Below are positions 46,398 through 58,810 of a stretch of DNA of 64,000 bases, in pieces. The DNA is from Bolinopsis microptera (lineage: Eukaryota > Ctenophora > Tentaculata > Lobata > Bolinopsidae). The stretch lies in assembly GCF_026151205.1 (NCBI RefSeq), contig NC_087077.1, positions 17,592,475 through 17,656,474 on the forward strand. The letters are read 5' to 3'. Every line of letters begins with the position of its first letter. Within the stretch, counting starts at the first letter, position 1. The notes below the pieces were generated by a model, which was not told the origin of the DNA, did no database searches, and saw nothing but the letters and a program-made list of their open reading frames with translations. The position numbers were made by a program, and so were the translations under genes.

Positions 46398-49198
46398 TTG
46401 AGTGTGCACTTCGATGTGTACTATTTCTGACAACACAGGGTTGTTTGTTAGGTCGTTCTAAACCAAAATCGTTTAGGTGGACAATTTGTTTCGCTAGAGA
46501 CAACCCTACAGGGCAAATTTTCTAAATTACCCTCAGTCGCGTATACGGGATTTTCGTATTTCGGCTCCTGAAGGTCATAGAGACTTAACTTTTAGCTTAA
46601 AATCACCGCAATGGCCACATTTATATACAACTTACTAATCAATATATGGTCTAAAATTGTTTGTTTCCGAGATATCTGCAAAAAACTAATTTTAAGTTCA
46701 GGCGTAGGCACAAATTTCATCAAATTTGTATCTCCGCTTCTGAAAGTCTTAGAGACTCAAATTTTGGCTTAAAATGACCGCAATGCACATGTTTATAGTG
46801 ACACTATAAAGGTCATAAAGGCCCAAAATGCTTACTTTTGGAAAAAATCCGAGAAAAACTGATTTTCACTGAGGAAGTGAAAAAAATCTACTCTAGAAGC
46901 TAATTGAAATCGAGTATGCAGTTTGGTGTCTACAACTTTTCTAGAAACCAGGTCCTTTGTAAGGTCATTCTGGATCAGAATTGATAAGGTACGCAATTTC
47001 TATCAGTAGTTCCAACCCTAGGGGGGAAATTTCTAAATTACCCTCAGGCGCAAATATATGACTTTTGTATCTCGGCTTCTGAACGTTGTAGGGGCCTCTC
47101 TTTTAGGGGCCTCTATTTTAGCTCAAACTAACTGCAAAGGCCACATTTACATACAAGCTATAAAGCAAAATAGGGTTTATAGTGCTTAGTTTTGGAGATA
47201 TTCATTAAAAACTGTTTTAACTTTCGTGCATCCTTAAATAGTAACATCAAACATGTACTTAATTTTGGTATCCCGGGCTAAAAAAGTCTTACAGGCACTT
47301 TACTTGCAGCACAGCAAAAGTTCAGCATGAACACATTCAGATAATATTTATGAAGCAACACAATTCAGTTTCAGAAGCTCCTTCCAGCTATCTTGTGTTA
47401 TCCCCAAATGTATACGTCTAACCATCTCTCTGGTTACTTCGAACTACTTCAATCCCCAAATTTATACATGAACATCTAAATATCTCGTACTACCACAAGT
47501 TGGGCTCTCTCCAGTACTGTTTGACTATTATGGCTAATCAACTTCAATCCCACCTCATGAAGTAAAATCTACTTTTAGCTACTTTTAATTCTGCTACCAC
47601 CAACACGTTATAATTGTAGCTCTTTCTAGCTCTTTCTAGCCCGAAGTAGCTAGAAGAAGCTAAAATTTGTGGGTACTGTTTGCTAGTGTTAGCTGGATCA
47701 TAGAGCAGAAAGTAGTCTGAGGTTGCTGGAAATAGTGCTAGAATTTGAAGGTGCTGGTGATAGCTGAACAGAGTAGGAGTAAGTCTGAGGTTGCTGAATA
47801 GGGCTAGAATTTGCAGGTGCTAATAGTAGCATAACAAAAATTATTGGATGTTAGTGGAAGCTAGATAGAGCAGGAAGTAGCATTCAGAGATTGCTACAAA
47901 GAGCTAGAGTGGAGATAGCTGAATTGAAGGAAACTAGAAGTAGATTCTACTACATGAGGTTGGATTGGAGTTGATTAGCTATAATAGCCAAAAAGTACTG
48001 GAGAGAGCCCAACTTATGTTAAGACCGGGATCTGGGCTTCATCCCGATCCTTAATTCCGGTCCCGGTCTTAATCCCGGTCCTGGCACTTTTTCCCAGTCC
48101 CAGTCCCGGCCAAAAAATCGGTCCCGGTCGAGCCTTGCTTTTAACGAGATGATAGTAACCAGAGAGATGGTTAGACGTATACATTTAAGGATAACACAAG
48201 ATAGCTGGAAGGAGCTTCTGAAACTGAATTGTGTTGCTTCATAAATATTATCTGAATGTGTTCATGCTGAACTTTTGCTGTGCTGCAAGTAAAGTGCCTG
48301 TAAGACTTTTTTAGCCCGGGATACCAAAATTAAGTACATGTTTGATGTTACTATTTTAGGATGCACGAAAGTTAAAACAGTTTTTAATGAATATCTCCAA
48401 AACTAAGCACTATAAACCCTATGTTGCTTTATAGCTTATATGTAAATGTGGCCCTTGCAGTTAGTTTGAGCTAAAATAGAGGCCCCTACAACGTTCAGAA
48501 GCCGAGATACAAAAGTCATATATTTGCGCCTGAGGGTAATTTAGAAATTTCCCCCCTAGGGTTGGAACTACTGATAGAAATTGCGTACCTTATCAATTCT
48601 GATCCAGAATGACCTTACAAAGGACCTGGTTTCTAGAAAAGTTGTAGACACCAAACTGCATACTCGATTTCAATTAGCTTCTAGAGTAGATTTTTTTCAC
48701 TTCCTCAGTGAAAATCAGTTTTTCTCGGATTTTTTCCAAAAGTAAGCATTTTGGGCCTTTATGACCTTTATAGTGTCACTATAAACATGTGCATTGCGGT
48801 CATTTTAAGCCAAAATTTGAGTCTCTAAGACTTTCAGAAGCGGAGATACAAATTTGATGAAATTTGTGCCTACGCCTGAACTTAAAATTAGTTTTTTGCA
48901 GATATCTCGGAAACAAACAATTTTAGACCATATATTGATTAGTAAGGTGTATATAAATGTGGCCATTGCGGTGATTTTAAGCTAAAAGTTAAGTCTCTAT
49001 GACCTTCAGGAGCCGAAATACGAAAATCCCGTATACGCGACTGAGGGTAATTTAGAAAATTTGCCCTGTAGGGTTGTCTCTAGCGAAACAAATTGTCCAC
49101 CTAAACGATTTTGGTTTAGAACGACCTAACAAACAACCCTGTGTTGTCAGAAATAGTACACATCGAAGTGCACACTCAACTACACCCTGCTACTAGAG
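46379..49198. mobile_element. 2.8 kb palindromic TIR element inserted at a TA
   Basis: Ends CTCTAGTAGCAGGGTGTAG and its complement, with TA on both sides (46377-46378, 49199-49200). Inverted arms of about 1.05 kb (46379-47440 and 48155-49198) are almost identical. The centre contains a second, looser inverted pair (47498-47590 and 47930-48015) and one stretch with repeated TCCCGGTC (48020-48130) found on one side only. No transposase frame. The TA duplication fits Tc1/mariner-like mobilisation, but the family is unproved. Confidence 0.88.
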
Positions 49199-49200
49199 TA

Positions 49201-49895
49201 AACGGAGAAACTACCGCTAATAATGCGGTTTATATAGCGGAAAATCCCTCAGCCTCAGTATAAATATAGGACTTGAAGCAAAGACACTGCTATAATACTG
49301 CAGCTGAGAAGTAGGATTTTCGTACACCTTTATCAGACAAGGAGCATATTCACTTTGCTCAGAATGATGCAAATGAATTATTATTGAATCAAGTATTTAC
49401 TATTTATGGAGCATGCTTGATTTGCGAATGTCAATTACTATTAATTGACAATCAAGGGACCAAATCTATAGTTATAATTTTCACGATTTACTTTATTTCA
49501 AAACAGTCATCAGACTAAAATTAAAACAAAATTGAGGGACTGAAAGAATGAAAAAGTTGGATAACTGACTGACAATGTTTCTTCTTTTTCCCCATTTAGA
49601 ATACAAAGATTAGTACATTTTAGCTTATGATTAATATTATATTTTTACCTATAGTTTACCTAGATAAGATATTTTAATTGAGACCATTCCATAATCAAAT
49701 TATACTGTGAATGATTGGAATTAATTACTTAAATCGGAGTATATTTTTAGAAGCATCTGATATACATTTGGGTTGACCCACTGCATTATGTTCTAATAAA
49801 GTATGACTTATAACACAGTAAGTGTGTTTAGGATGTAAATAACGGAACAAGCTTTAGATTAAGTAAACTTATTAGATAATAAATATTCTGATAGT
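49201..49895. other. Original 3' flank of the transporter gene
   Basis: AT-rich sequence that would have followed the ancestral stop codon before the 2.8 kb element inserted. AATAAA-like signals occur (for example AATAAAG near 49796), so the old 3' UTR and polyadenylation site may be here. No other gene seen. Confidence 0.4.
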
Positions 49896-49904
49896 TAGCT
49901 ATTT

Positions 49905-51446
49905 TAGAATATGGTCAAGTTCGGAGACAACCTGTACATTTTTTACTTTTTTAGAAGTGTGTGGTGGAGCCAGCTCAACACAGACTGAAACTCCCTGATT
50001 ATATGGCTGACAAGACATTTTTCAGGACTTTCTCTGAGTAAAAAAAAAAATTAAAAGGTTGAACGGTTGAGCAGATACAGGTGGTATTAAACAAACCCTT
50101 AAAAGGTGGAGATTTAAGGTGGAGACTGGCTCTGGTTGAAGAAACTTTTGATTAAGGTGGAAAAGGTTATTGGTAACACAAACTACATCAAATTTGCAAT
50201 CTGATGGTATTATCAATATTTTATTTAAGTGCTCAACCGAGGTGGAGAAATTAAATGCACTTTTCAAAGCTGCTCAACCGGGGGTGGAGAAAGGTTTAGA
50301 GAGTTCTAGGTTAGCTAGAAAGTTGCGTCTCGGCCTTTTCTACTTCCCGTTAAATTTTGTTTTTTGAGATAGCGCTCAACAAGGTGGAGATCTTTCATTA
50401 AGAAACAGTAAAAAGCCTGTCAAACATGCCTAAATTCATTGGTTTTATCCTTAATTCTAATCTGCCCTGTTAACTGCTACTGTAGGGGATCATAAAACTG
50501 TTACCCCTTCTGTCTTAAAGCAAAGTGTTCTAGCAAATGAAAAAACTATCAAAGTTGTGAAAAGGTGCTCAACAAGGTGGAGAAATTGTTGATTAAACAT
50601 TAAAACATTAAAAATGCATTAAAACTGGCCCCACCGGGTTGAGTTGAGCTATGGCAGTTGATTTCTGGAAGAAATAACATTGGGTGACCCTTTAGCATGT
50701 ATACAACTCATCAAACTAGCCATCAACCACTCAACCGCGGTGGAGAACCTTGACTTCTGAGGTCAAATTTACGCCCAAATTTGCCAAATTTGAGTCTCCA
50801 CCTATGTTGAGTGTACTTTTCAGCAAGGATGCCTTGTAATATGAGTTGGTAGATGATTTAGAATCATTGGTATTGCAAATGGACTGCCACAGTCACTCTA
50901 CAGCTCCTAAACTACAGAATAAGAGATTTTGAACTGCATGTTATGCTGTCTCCACCTCGGTTGAGCCGATTCTGAGGATCCTATTCTATGAAATATGATT
51001 GGTATAACCCTTAATATTAAATATTAGGACTTTGGAGCAATTAAAAAGCATGAGAGGGTTAGTTCTAGTCACTTATATTAGCTCATGTAGTCAGTTAGCT
51101 GCTCCACCTGTGTTGAGCGGACAAACCTGCTCAACCGGCACTTTTTGAGTACCCACCTGTCTTACGTAACTTAAAATTGTGAAATTTGGAGTAAATATTT
51201 TTTTCATAAGTGATTTACAACTCCTTTATTTTTGTAATTTTCAGGTGGCCACTGTCTCCACCAAGGTTGAGTTATTTAAATTTTGAACCCAGATATCATT
51301 ATAGAAAGGTTAGGAGTATAATATCTGAAGAGCCTGTACCCCTTGGACTGTCAGAGAAATTATAATTAATTTTACCGTTCATGGCAGTGAAATGAGTGTA
51401 ATTAGTGACTGATTTTATGTACAGGTTGTCTCCGAACTTGACCATA
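49905..51446. mobile_element. 1.5 kb TIR element with internal orientation-switched repeats
   Basis: Perfect 30 bp inverted repeats at 49909-49938 and 51418-51447 (starting ATATGGTCAAGTTCGG). Flanking direct copies of TAGCTATTT at 49896 and 51447 suggest an 8-9 bp target duplication, as for hAT or Mutator-like elements. Inside lie about a dozen copies of CTCAACCgnGGTGGAGA: mostly forward on the left (50231, 50272, 50374, 50567, 50729) and mostly reversed on the right (50630, 50794, 50949, 51101, 51255). No coding frame; non-autonomous. Confidence 0.82.
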
Positions 51447-51459
51447 TAGCTATTTAAGT

Positions 51460-52250
51460 GCACAGTTATTTATGATTGTGAATTTGTATCCTGTTTGTAA
51501 TGTTCAATAATTTTGGTTTTTTAGGACGAAGGATAATATTAAGATGTTTTATATAATACCTGACCAGAATCTTTCTGTTTGATAGATAATTTTTGTATTT
51601 TTAATTTATTAAGAGAAATTGGCAATTATCATTGTAATCGATGTATACTTTAAAGTGATCTGTTTATCTAAATGATGTTAAATAAGGATGTAATAATTTT
51701 ATCAGTAAATTTATTATCAGATTATCAACATCGTATTTTAATTGACCAAAAATAGCAGAAAGTTTAATGTGGACTGTTAGAAACTTGGGGCTGGATAATA
51801 AAATGTAGTCTCGGCTAATTCTACAGCTAAAATGTAATACAGTTAACCTTAATACACCGTGCCTCTCTATAATACCAGGTACCTCGATATACCGGGCTTC
51901 TTCTTTTTCCTAAACTTTCAGTTAATTAGCTTGTTTTGTGCAAGAAATGTGGAACATCATAGCTCATATCAATTGAGCTGTATTCCATCACAATACGCGC
52001 AGTCGTGCATTTAAAGCCCCTAATGAGATAAATGGGACGCTTAAAAGGTTATATGAGGGACTACAGAATATACTGGGGATTGGTATCATGTGAAACTCTC
52101 TATAGTGGTTTTTCTATACAAGTGCACCTTTTGTTTCCCATGAAAGGACCAGTATGAAACAAGGCATTGTTGCAATGTCCTCCAGGTCACATCGGTGGGA
52201 TCGTGGATGATTTAATAAATGATTTAGTACCCTGTTAAATTAGCATTCGT
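51460..52250. other. No recognised feature
   Basis: AT-rich sequence with no supported open frame, RNA gene or repeat. Confidence 0.4.
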
Positions 52251-52398
52251 GAGATTTGTCCTTCATTCCTCTGTACATGCACGAATCTGTGGGACGGTCA
52301 GTGACCGTCACGGTCACATACGTGGTTCAGAACGCTGTGCGCGCGATCGCAAAGAGAGCACGTTTCCTTGATTTTTGTAGTGGATTTGTAGTGCTTTT

Positions 52399-54536
52399 CA
52401 CCCCTGTAGTGCTTTTATGTTCCGGGGTAGGTGGGACATGTTTTAGTTTAAAAATGGGTTCTGCCTGTCCCAAACCATCATAAAAATCAAGTTTCGACCT
52501 CTCAACCCACTCGGGCCACTCCCAGGGGCCACGCCCATCCCAAAATGACCGAAATCCAGCTAAATCCAGACTTTAAAATCTTTACCCCTGTAGTGCTTTT
52601 ATGTTCCGGGGTAGGTGGGACATGTTTTAGTTTAAAAATGGGTTCTGCCTGTCCCAAACCATCATAAAAATCAAGTTTCGACCTCTCAACCCACTCGGGC
52701 CACTCCCAGGGGCCACGCCCATCCCAAAATGACCGAAATCCAGCTAAATCCAGACTTTAAAATCTTTACCCCTGTAGTGCTTTTATGTTCCGGGGTAGGT
52801 GGGACATGTTTTAGTTTAAAAATGGGTTCTGCCTGTCCCAAACCATCATAAAAATCAAGTTTCGACCTCTCAACCCACTCGGGCCACTCCCAGGGGCCAC
52901 GCCCATCCCAAAATGACCGAAATCCAGCTAAATCCAGACTTTAAAATCTTTACCCCTGTAGTGCTTTTATGTTCCGGGGTAGGTGGGACATGCTTTAGTT
53001 TAAAAATGGGTTCTGCCTGTCCCAAACCATCATAAAAATCAAGTTTCGACCTCTCAACCCACTCGGGCCACTCCCAGGGGCCACACCCATCCCAAAATGA
53101 CCGAAATCCAGCTAAATCCAGACTTTAAAATCTTTACCCCTGTAGTGCTTTTATGTTTCGGGGTAGGTGGGACATGCTTTAGTTTAAAAATGGGTTCTGC
53201 CTGTCCCAAACCATCATAAAAATCAAGTTTCGACCTCTCAACCCACTCGGGCCACTCCCAGGAAGCACGCCCATCCCAAAATGACCGAAATCCAGCTAAA
53301 TCCAGACTTTAAAATCTTTACCCCTGTAGTGCTTTTATGTTCCGGGGTAGGTGGGACATGTTTCAGTTTAAAAATGGGTTTTGCCTGTCCCAAACCATCA
53401 TAAAAATCAAGTTTCGACCTCTCAACCCACTCGGGCCACTCCCAGGGGCCACGCCCATCCCAAAATGACCGAAATCCAGCTAAATCCAGACTTAAAAATC
53501 TTTACCCCTGTAGTGCTTTTATGTTCCGGGGTAGGTGGGACATGTTTCAGTTTAAAAATGGGTTCTGCCTGTCCCAAACCATCATAAAAATCAAGTTTCG
53601 ACCGCTCAACCCACTCGGGCCACTCCCTGGGGCCACGCCCATCCCAAAATGACCGAAATCCAGCTAAATCCAGACTTTAAAATCTTTACCCCTGTAGTGC
53701 TTTTATGTTCCGGGGTAGGTGGGACATGTTTTAGTTTAAAAATGGGTTCTGCCTGTCCCAAACCATCATAAAAATCAAGTTTCGACCTCTCAACCCACTC
53801 GGGCCACTCCCAGGGGCCACGCCCATCCCAAAATGACCGAAATCCAGCTAAATCCAGACTTTAAAATCTTTACCCCTGTAATGCTTTTATGTTCCGGGGT
53901 AGGTGGGACATGTTTCAGTTTAAAAATGGGTTCTGCCTGTCCCAAACCATCATAAAAATCAAGTTTCGACCTCTCAACCCACTCGGGCCACTCCCAGGGG
54001 CCACGCCCATCCCAAAATGACCGAAATCCAGCTAAATCCAGACTTTAAAATCTTTACCCCTGTAGTGCTTTTATGTTCCGGGGTAGGTGGGACATGTTTC
54101 AGTTTAAAAATGGGTTCTGCCTGTCCCAAACCATCATAAAAATCAAGTTTCGACCTCTCAACCCACTCGGGCCACTCCCAGGGGCCACGCCCATCCCAAA
54201 ATGACCGAAATCCAGCTAAATCCAGACTTTAAAATCTTTACCCCTGTAGTGCTTTTATGTTCCGGGGTAGGTGGGACATGTTTTAGTTTAAAAATGGGTT
54301 CTGCCTGTCCCAAACCATCATAAAAATCAAGTTTCGACCTCTCAACCCACTCGGGCCACTCCCAGGGGCCACGCCCATCCCAAAATGACCGAAATCCAGC
54401 TAAATCCAGACTTTAAAATCTTTACCCCTGTAGTGCTTTTATGTTCCGGGGTAGGTGGGACATGTTTTAGTTTAAAAATGGGTTCTGCCTGTCCCAAACC
54501 ATCATAAAAATCAAGTTTCGACCTCTCAACCCACTC
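52399..54536 (+). repeat. 184 bp tandem array, left arm (about 11.6 copies)
   Basis: TGTAGTGCTTTTATGTTCCG recurs at 52405, 52589, 52773, 52957, 53141, 53325, 53509, 53693, 53877 (one change), 54061, 54245 and 54429: an exact 184 bp period. Copies differ by only a few substitutions, implying recent expansion or conversion. Short open frames repeat with the period and are not genes. Confidence 0.97.
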
Positions 54537-54589
54537 ACATCCTCAATCTTCCGAATGTAGGTACGGACTTCAAAAAACCGAAAAATATA

Positions 54590-55480
54590 CAAAAGTCAAA
54601 AGTCAGTGGGCATACGTTGGCCTTAATAGCTCCGCTGTGTTTTACATTTGAGAGCTGTTGCTTTGCAGATGGCATACTGTACTTACTGGTTCGAGGATTC
54701 CGTCGTAAATATTTGAAAATTCGAATATTTTAGACCTCGCCCATTCGATATTAAAACACCTATATTGTTTTCTCTGAACATGCTGAACGCCTATTTTGTT
54801 TCAGAGACGGTAGATTATTAAATGTTGCATATGATCTGAAAACATGAGGCAAAACGGATTAGAAATGAAGAAGTTATCAAGCATTTTCTGTATCTCGTTA
54901 ACAACATTGACTGGGTGATTATGTAACACCGTGACACGACACCTTAATTGGGCACCCTTAACAATTCCCATAATGTTCAACGAGGTAGTTAACGGGGTCA
55001 CCTGATCACGTGATTAGGTAAACCAATGACCTGATCACACGTAATGAATAAACTCGTTATGCTTCATATCTCTGTCATCTGAGAAGCAGTTCTAATTTTT
55101 TTTTTCAGGACAAACGTTATTCGAATGGCCAAACACAATTTAATAAAATTTAGCTCGATTCGATTATCCAAACTATCAAATAAATGCAAAAATGAACCTT
55201 CATCCGAAAAAAAATTAACTCGAATATTTATCGATTTGACAAATTCCTCGAACCAGGTAGTAGTAAGTCATACCAGAAAGAATTATTACAATTGGGCACT
55301 CAGTGACTGAGCTATTAAAGCCAACGTATGCCCACAAAAAATTAACTCGAATATTTATCGATTTGACAAATTCCTCGAACCAGGTAGTAGTAAGTCATAC
55401 CAGAAAGAATTATTACAATTGGGCACTCAGTGACTGAGCTATTAAAGCCAACGTATGCCCACTGACTTTTGGCCCACCCT
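54590..55480. mobile_element. Degenerate mariner-like MITE inside the foldback core
   Basis: AAAAGTCAGTGGGCATACG at 54597 is mirrored by CGTATGCCCACTGACTTTT at about 55452, the latter continuing GGCCCACCCTGTA, like the TACAGGGTGGGCC ends of some Tc1/mariner-related elements. The left outer end is lost. Contains a perfect tandem duplication of about 126 bp at 55210-55335 and 55336-55461. Confidence 0.55.
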
Positions 55481-55499
55481 GTATTTTCGGCTCAGAATG

Positions 55500-56260
55500 A
55501 TCAGGGTAGCATGAAACATGAACAAAAGTAGTTTCCAGAAAAACTTTGTTTTGATAAAGTTGTTTCGATATAAGTTCGATATACGATTTTGGACTCGAGG
55601 GTTCCCCTTTGTAATGCGATCTCGGAAGGCAGACCTCCCCTTCGCAATACGAGCTCGGAAGCCGGAGCTCTGTTTTCAGAGGTACGTATCGAGAATGACT
55701 CGGACTGAAAATTTTCTAAGTCAAAATTTTTCAAAGTTTTTCTGGAAACTACTTTTGTTCATGTTTCATGTTACCCTGATGATTCTGAGCCGAAAATATT
55801 TTTTTCGGTTTTCGAAGTTCGATATACGATTTTGGACTCGAGGGTTCCCCTTTGTGATGCGATCTCGGAAGGCAGACCTCCCCTTCGCAATACGAGCTCG
55901 GAAGCGGGAGCTCTGCTTTCAGAGGTACGTATCGAGAATGACTCGGACTGAAAATTTCCGAAGTCAAAATTTTTCAAAGTTTTTCTGGAAACTACATTTG
56001 TTCATGTTTCATGTTACCCTGATGATTCTGAGCCGAAAATATATTTTTCGGTTTTCGAAGTTCGATGTACGATTTTGGACTCGAGGGTTCCCCTTTGTAA
56101 TGCGATCTCTGAAGGCAGGCCTCCCCTTCGCAATAGCAGAGCTCCCGCTTCCGAGCTCGTATTGCGAAGGGGAGGCCTGCCTTCCGAGATCGCATTACAA
56201 AGGGGAACCCTCGAGTCCAAAATCGTATATCGAACTTCGAACTTATTCATGTTTCATGCT
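55500..56260. repeat. 240 bp repeat, nearly three copies, with terminal palindrome
   Basis: The unit GGACTCGAGGGTTCCCCTTTG to CCGAAAATATTTTTTTCGGT occurs at about 55590, 55830 and 56076. The third copy folds back on itself at 56090-56215 (CTCGAGGGTTCCCC to GGGGAACCCTCGAG). Long open frames cross this region on both strands only because the period is close to a multiple of three; the predicted protein is the repeat read three times. Confidence 0.8.
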
Positions 56261-56337
56261 ACCCTAATCATTATGAGCCAAAAATATTTTTTTCGGTTTT
56301 TTGAAGTCCGTACCTACATTCGGAAGGTTGTGGATGT

Positions 56338-57955
56338 CAGTGGGTTGAGAGGTCGAAACTTGATTTTTATGATGGTTTGGGACAAGTAGAACCCATTTTT
56401 AAACTAAAACATGTCCCACCGTACCTACCCCGGAACATAAAAGCACTACAGGGGTAAAGATTTTAAAGTCTGGATTTAGGTGGATTTCGGTAATTTGGGA
56501 TAGGCGTGGCCCCTGGGAGTGGCCCGAGTGGGTTGAGAGGTCGAAACTTGATTTTTATGGTGGTTTGGGACAGGTAGAACCCATTTTTAAACTAAAACAT
56601 GTCCCACCTACCCCGGAACATAAAAGCACTACAGGGGTAAAGATTTTAAAGTCTGAATTTTAGCTGGATTTCGGTAATTTTGGGATGGGCGTTGCCCCTG
56701 GGAGTGGCCTGAGTGGGTAGAGAGGTCGAAACTTGATTTTTATGATGGTTTGGGACAGGTAGAACCCATTTTTAAACTAAAACATGTCCCACCTACCCCG
56801 GAACATAAAAGCACTACAGGGGTAAAGATTTTAAAGTCTGGATTTTAAGATTTTAGCTGGATTTCGGTAATTTTGGGATGGGCGTGGCCCCTGGGAATGG
56901 CCTGAGTGGGTTGAGAGGTCGAAACTTGATTTTTATGATGGTTTGGGACAGGTAGAACTCATTTTTAAACTAAAACATGTCCCACCTACCCCGGAACATA
57001 AAAGCACTACTGGGGTAAAGATTTTAAAGTCTGAATTTTAGCTGGATTTCGGTAATTTTGGGATGGGCGTGGCCCCTGGGAGTGGCCTGAGTGGGTTGAG
57101 AGGTCGAAACTTGATTTTTATGATGGTTTGGGACAGGTAGAACCCATTTTTAAACTTAAACATGTCCCACCTACCCCGGAACATAAAAGCACTACAGGGG
57201 TAAAGATTTGAAAGTCTGGATTTTAGCTGGATTTCGGTAATTTTGGGATGGGCGTGGCCCCTGGGAGTGGCCTGAGTGGGTTGAGAGGTCGAAACTTGAT
57301 TTTTATGATGGTTTGGGACAGGTAGAACCCATTTTTAAACTAAAACATGTCCCACCTACCCCGGAACATAAAAGCACTACAGGGGTAAAGATTTTAAAGT
57401 CTGGATTTAGCTGGATTTCGGTCATTTTGGGATGGGCGTGGCCCCTGGGAGTGGCCCGAGTGGGTTGAGAGGTCGAAACTTGATTTTTATGATGGTTTGG
57501 GACAGGCAGAACCCATTTTTAAACTTAAACATGTCCCACCTACCCCGGAACATAAAAGCACTACAGGGGTAAAGATTTTAAAGTTTGGATTTTAAGATTT
57601 TAGCTGGATTTCGGTAATTTTGGGATGGGCGTGGCCCCTGGGAGTGGCCTGAGTGGGTTGAGAGGTCGAAACTTGATTTTTATGATGGTTTGGGACAGTT
57701 AGAACCCATTTTTAAACTAAAACATGTCCCACCTACCCCGGAACATAAAAGCACTACAGGGGTAAAGATTTTAAAGTCTTGATTTTAGCTGGATTTCGGT
57801 AATTTTGGGATGGGCGTGGCCCCTGGGAGTGGCCTGAGTGGGTTGAGAGGTCGAAACTTGATTTTTATGATGGTTTGGGACAGGTAGAACCCATTTTTAA
57901 ACTAAAACATGTCCCACCTACCCTGGAACATAAAAGCACTACAGGGGTAAAGATT
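56338..57955 (-). repeat. 184 bp tandem array, right arm (about 9 copies, inverted)
   Basis: Reverse-complement units with ACAGGGGTAAAG at 56448, 56631, 56816, 57009 (one change), 57194, 57379, 57563, 57756 and 57941, spacing 183-193 bp. Two units carry a 9-bp-longer variant with an extra GATTTTAAG. More diverged than the left arm; very degenerate units continue to about 58200. Confidence 0.95.
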
Positions 57956-58469
57956 CTCGATTTGAATTTTACCAAGATTTCAGTAATTTTGGGATTGACA
58001 TGGCCTCTGGGAGTGGCTTGAGTGGTTCAAGAGCTTGGTCTTTGTGATGGTTAGGGATATGTACTACCTATTTAACCACCAAACATTTTTCAAATACTCA
58101 GCAACACAAATCCCCTCAGGGCCCAGGGGTAAAGATTCTCATTCTCGATTTTTAGGGATTTTTCACAGATTTCAAGCTATTTGGGATGGGCGGCCTGAGT
58201 GGGGTGGATGTGTTACTTAGATTTTCATATCTTATAAGTTTCTATAAAAGTATAAGTACGAGCAGTTTATTGAGACTTCTGACTTCTACTGTCGTAGATT
58301 CTACAATGATAAATTGCGCCAATTATTGTGTCCACATTACAGTGATCAGTAGATTCCTGTCATCATAAATAAAGTATGAACAACCACACGCACCAACGTT
58401 ATAATGTAAAGAGATTAGAATTCATACCATGTTATTATATCACATTACCTGTACTAAAGGGGTTATTGT

Positions 58470-58660
58470 CATGTGTTTTCGATTATCGTGCGATATCAGT
58501 GCGACATAACAATTATCGTGCGATGACAGTACGACATCACAATTATCGTGCGATAAAAAAACGATCCTGCGATAATCACGCGTTTATCGTCAAGTACCGC
58601 GATAATCGTGCACCACAACGATAATCGTCTCGCATGCGATAAACGCGCGATAATCGTTGC
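58470..58660. repeat. TTATCGTGCGAT repeat cluster
   Basis: Many copies of (A)TTATCGTGCGAT and its complement ATCGCACGATAAT-like variants (GCGATAATCGTG, CGATAAACGCGCG) within 190 bp, in both orientations. It lies near the right end of the foldback-like element and may be a set of binding sites; this is inference. Confidence 0.7.
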
Positions 58661-58810
58661 AAGATTAAAATCTGCGAAATGGTCAATATTTTCCACCGTG
58701 AAATATTGTAACGTACGTGCGGCGCGCAAAATCCACTACAAAATTCAGGGAAACGTCTTCTGATCGCAAATATTGTACGGCGCACTGACAAACATCTAGA
58801 TTTCATCGCG

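Noticed and set aside
52256-53587. Repeated frames ending GTCFSLKMGSACPKPS
   Set aside because: They recur with the 184 bp satellite unit and start and stop within it; no gene.
55518-56267. Open frame of 249 codons that might be a gene
   Set aside because: It is a 240 bp DNA repeat read three times; opposite-strand frames are equally open, and the amino-acid sequence has no domain character.
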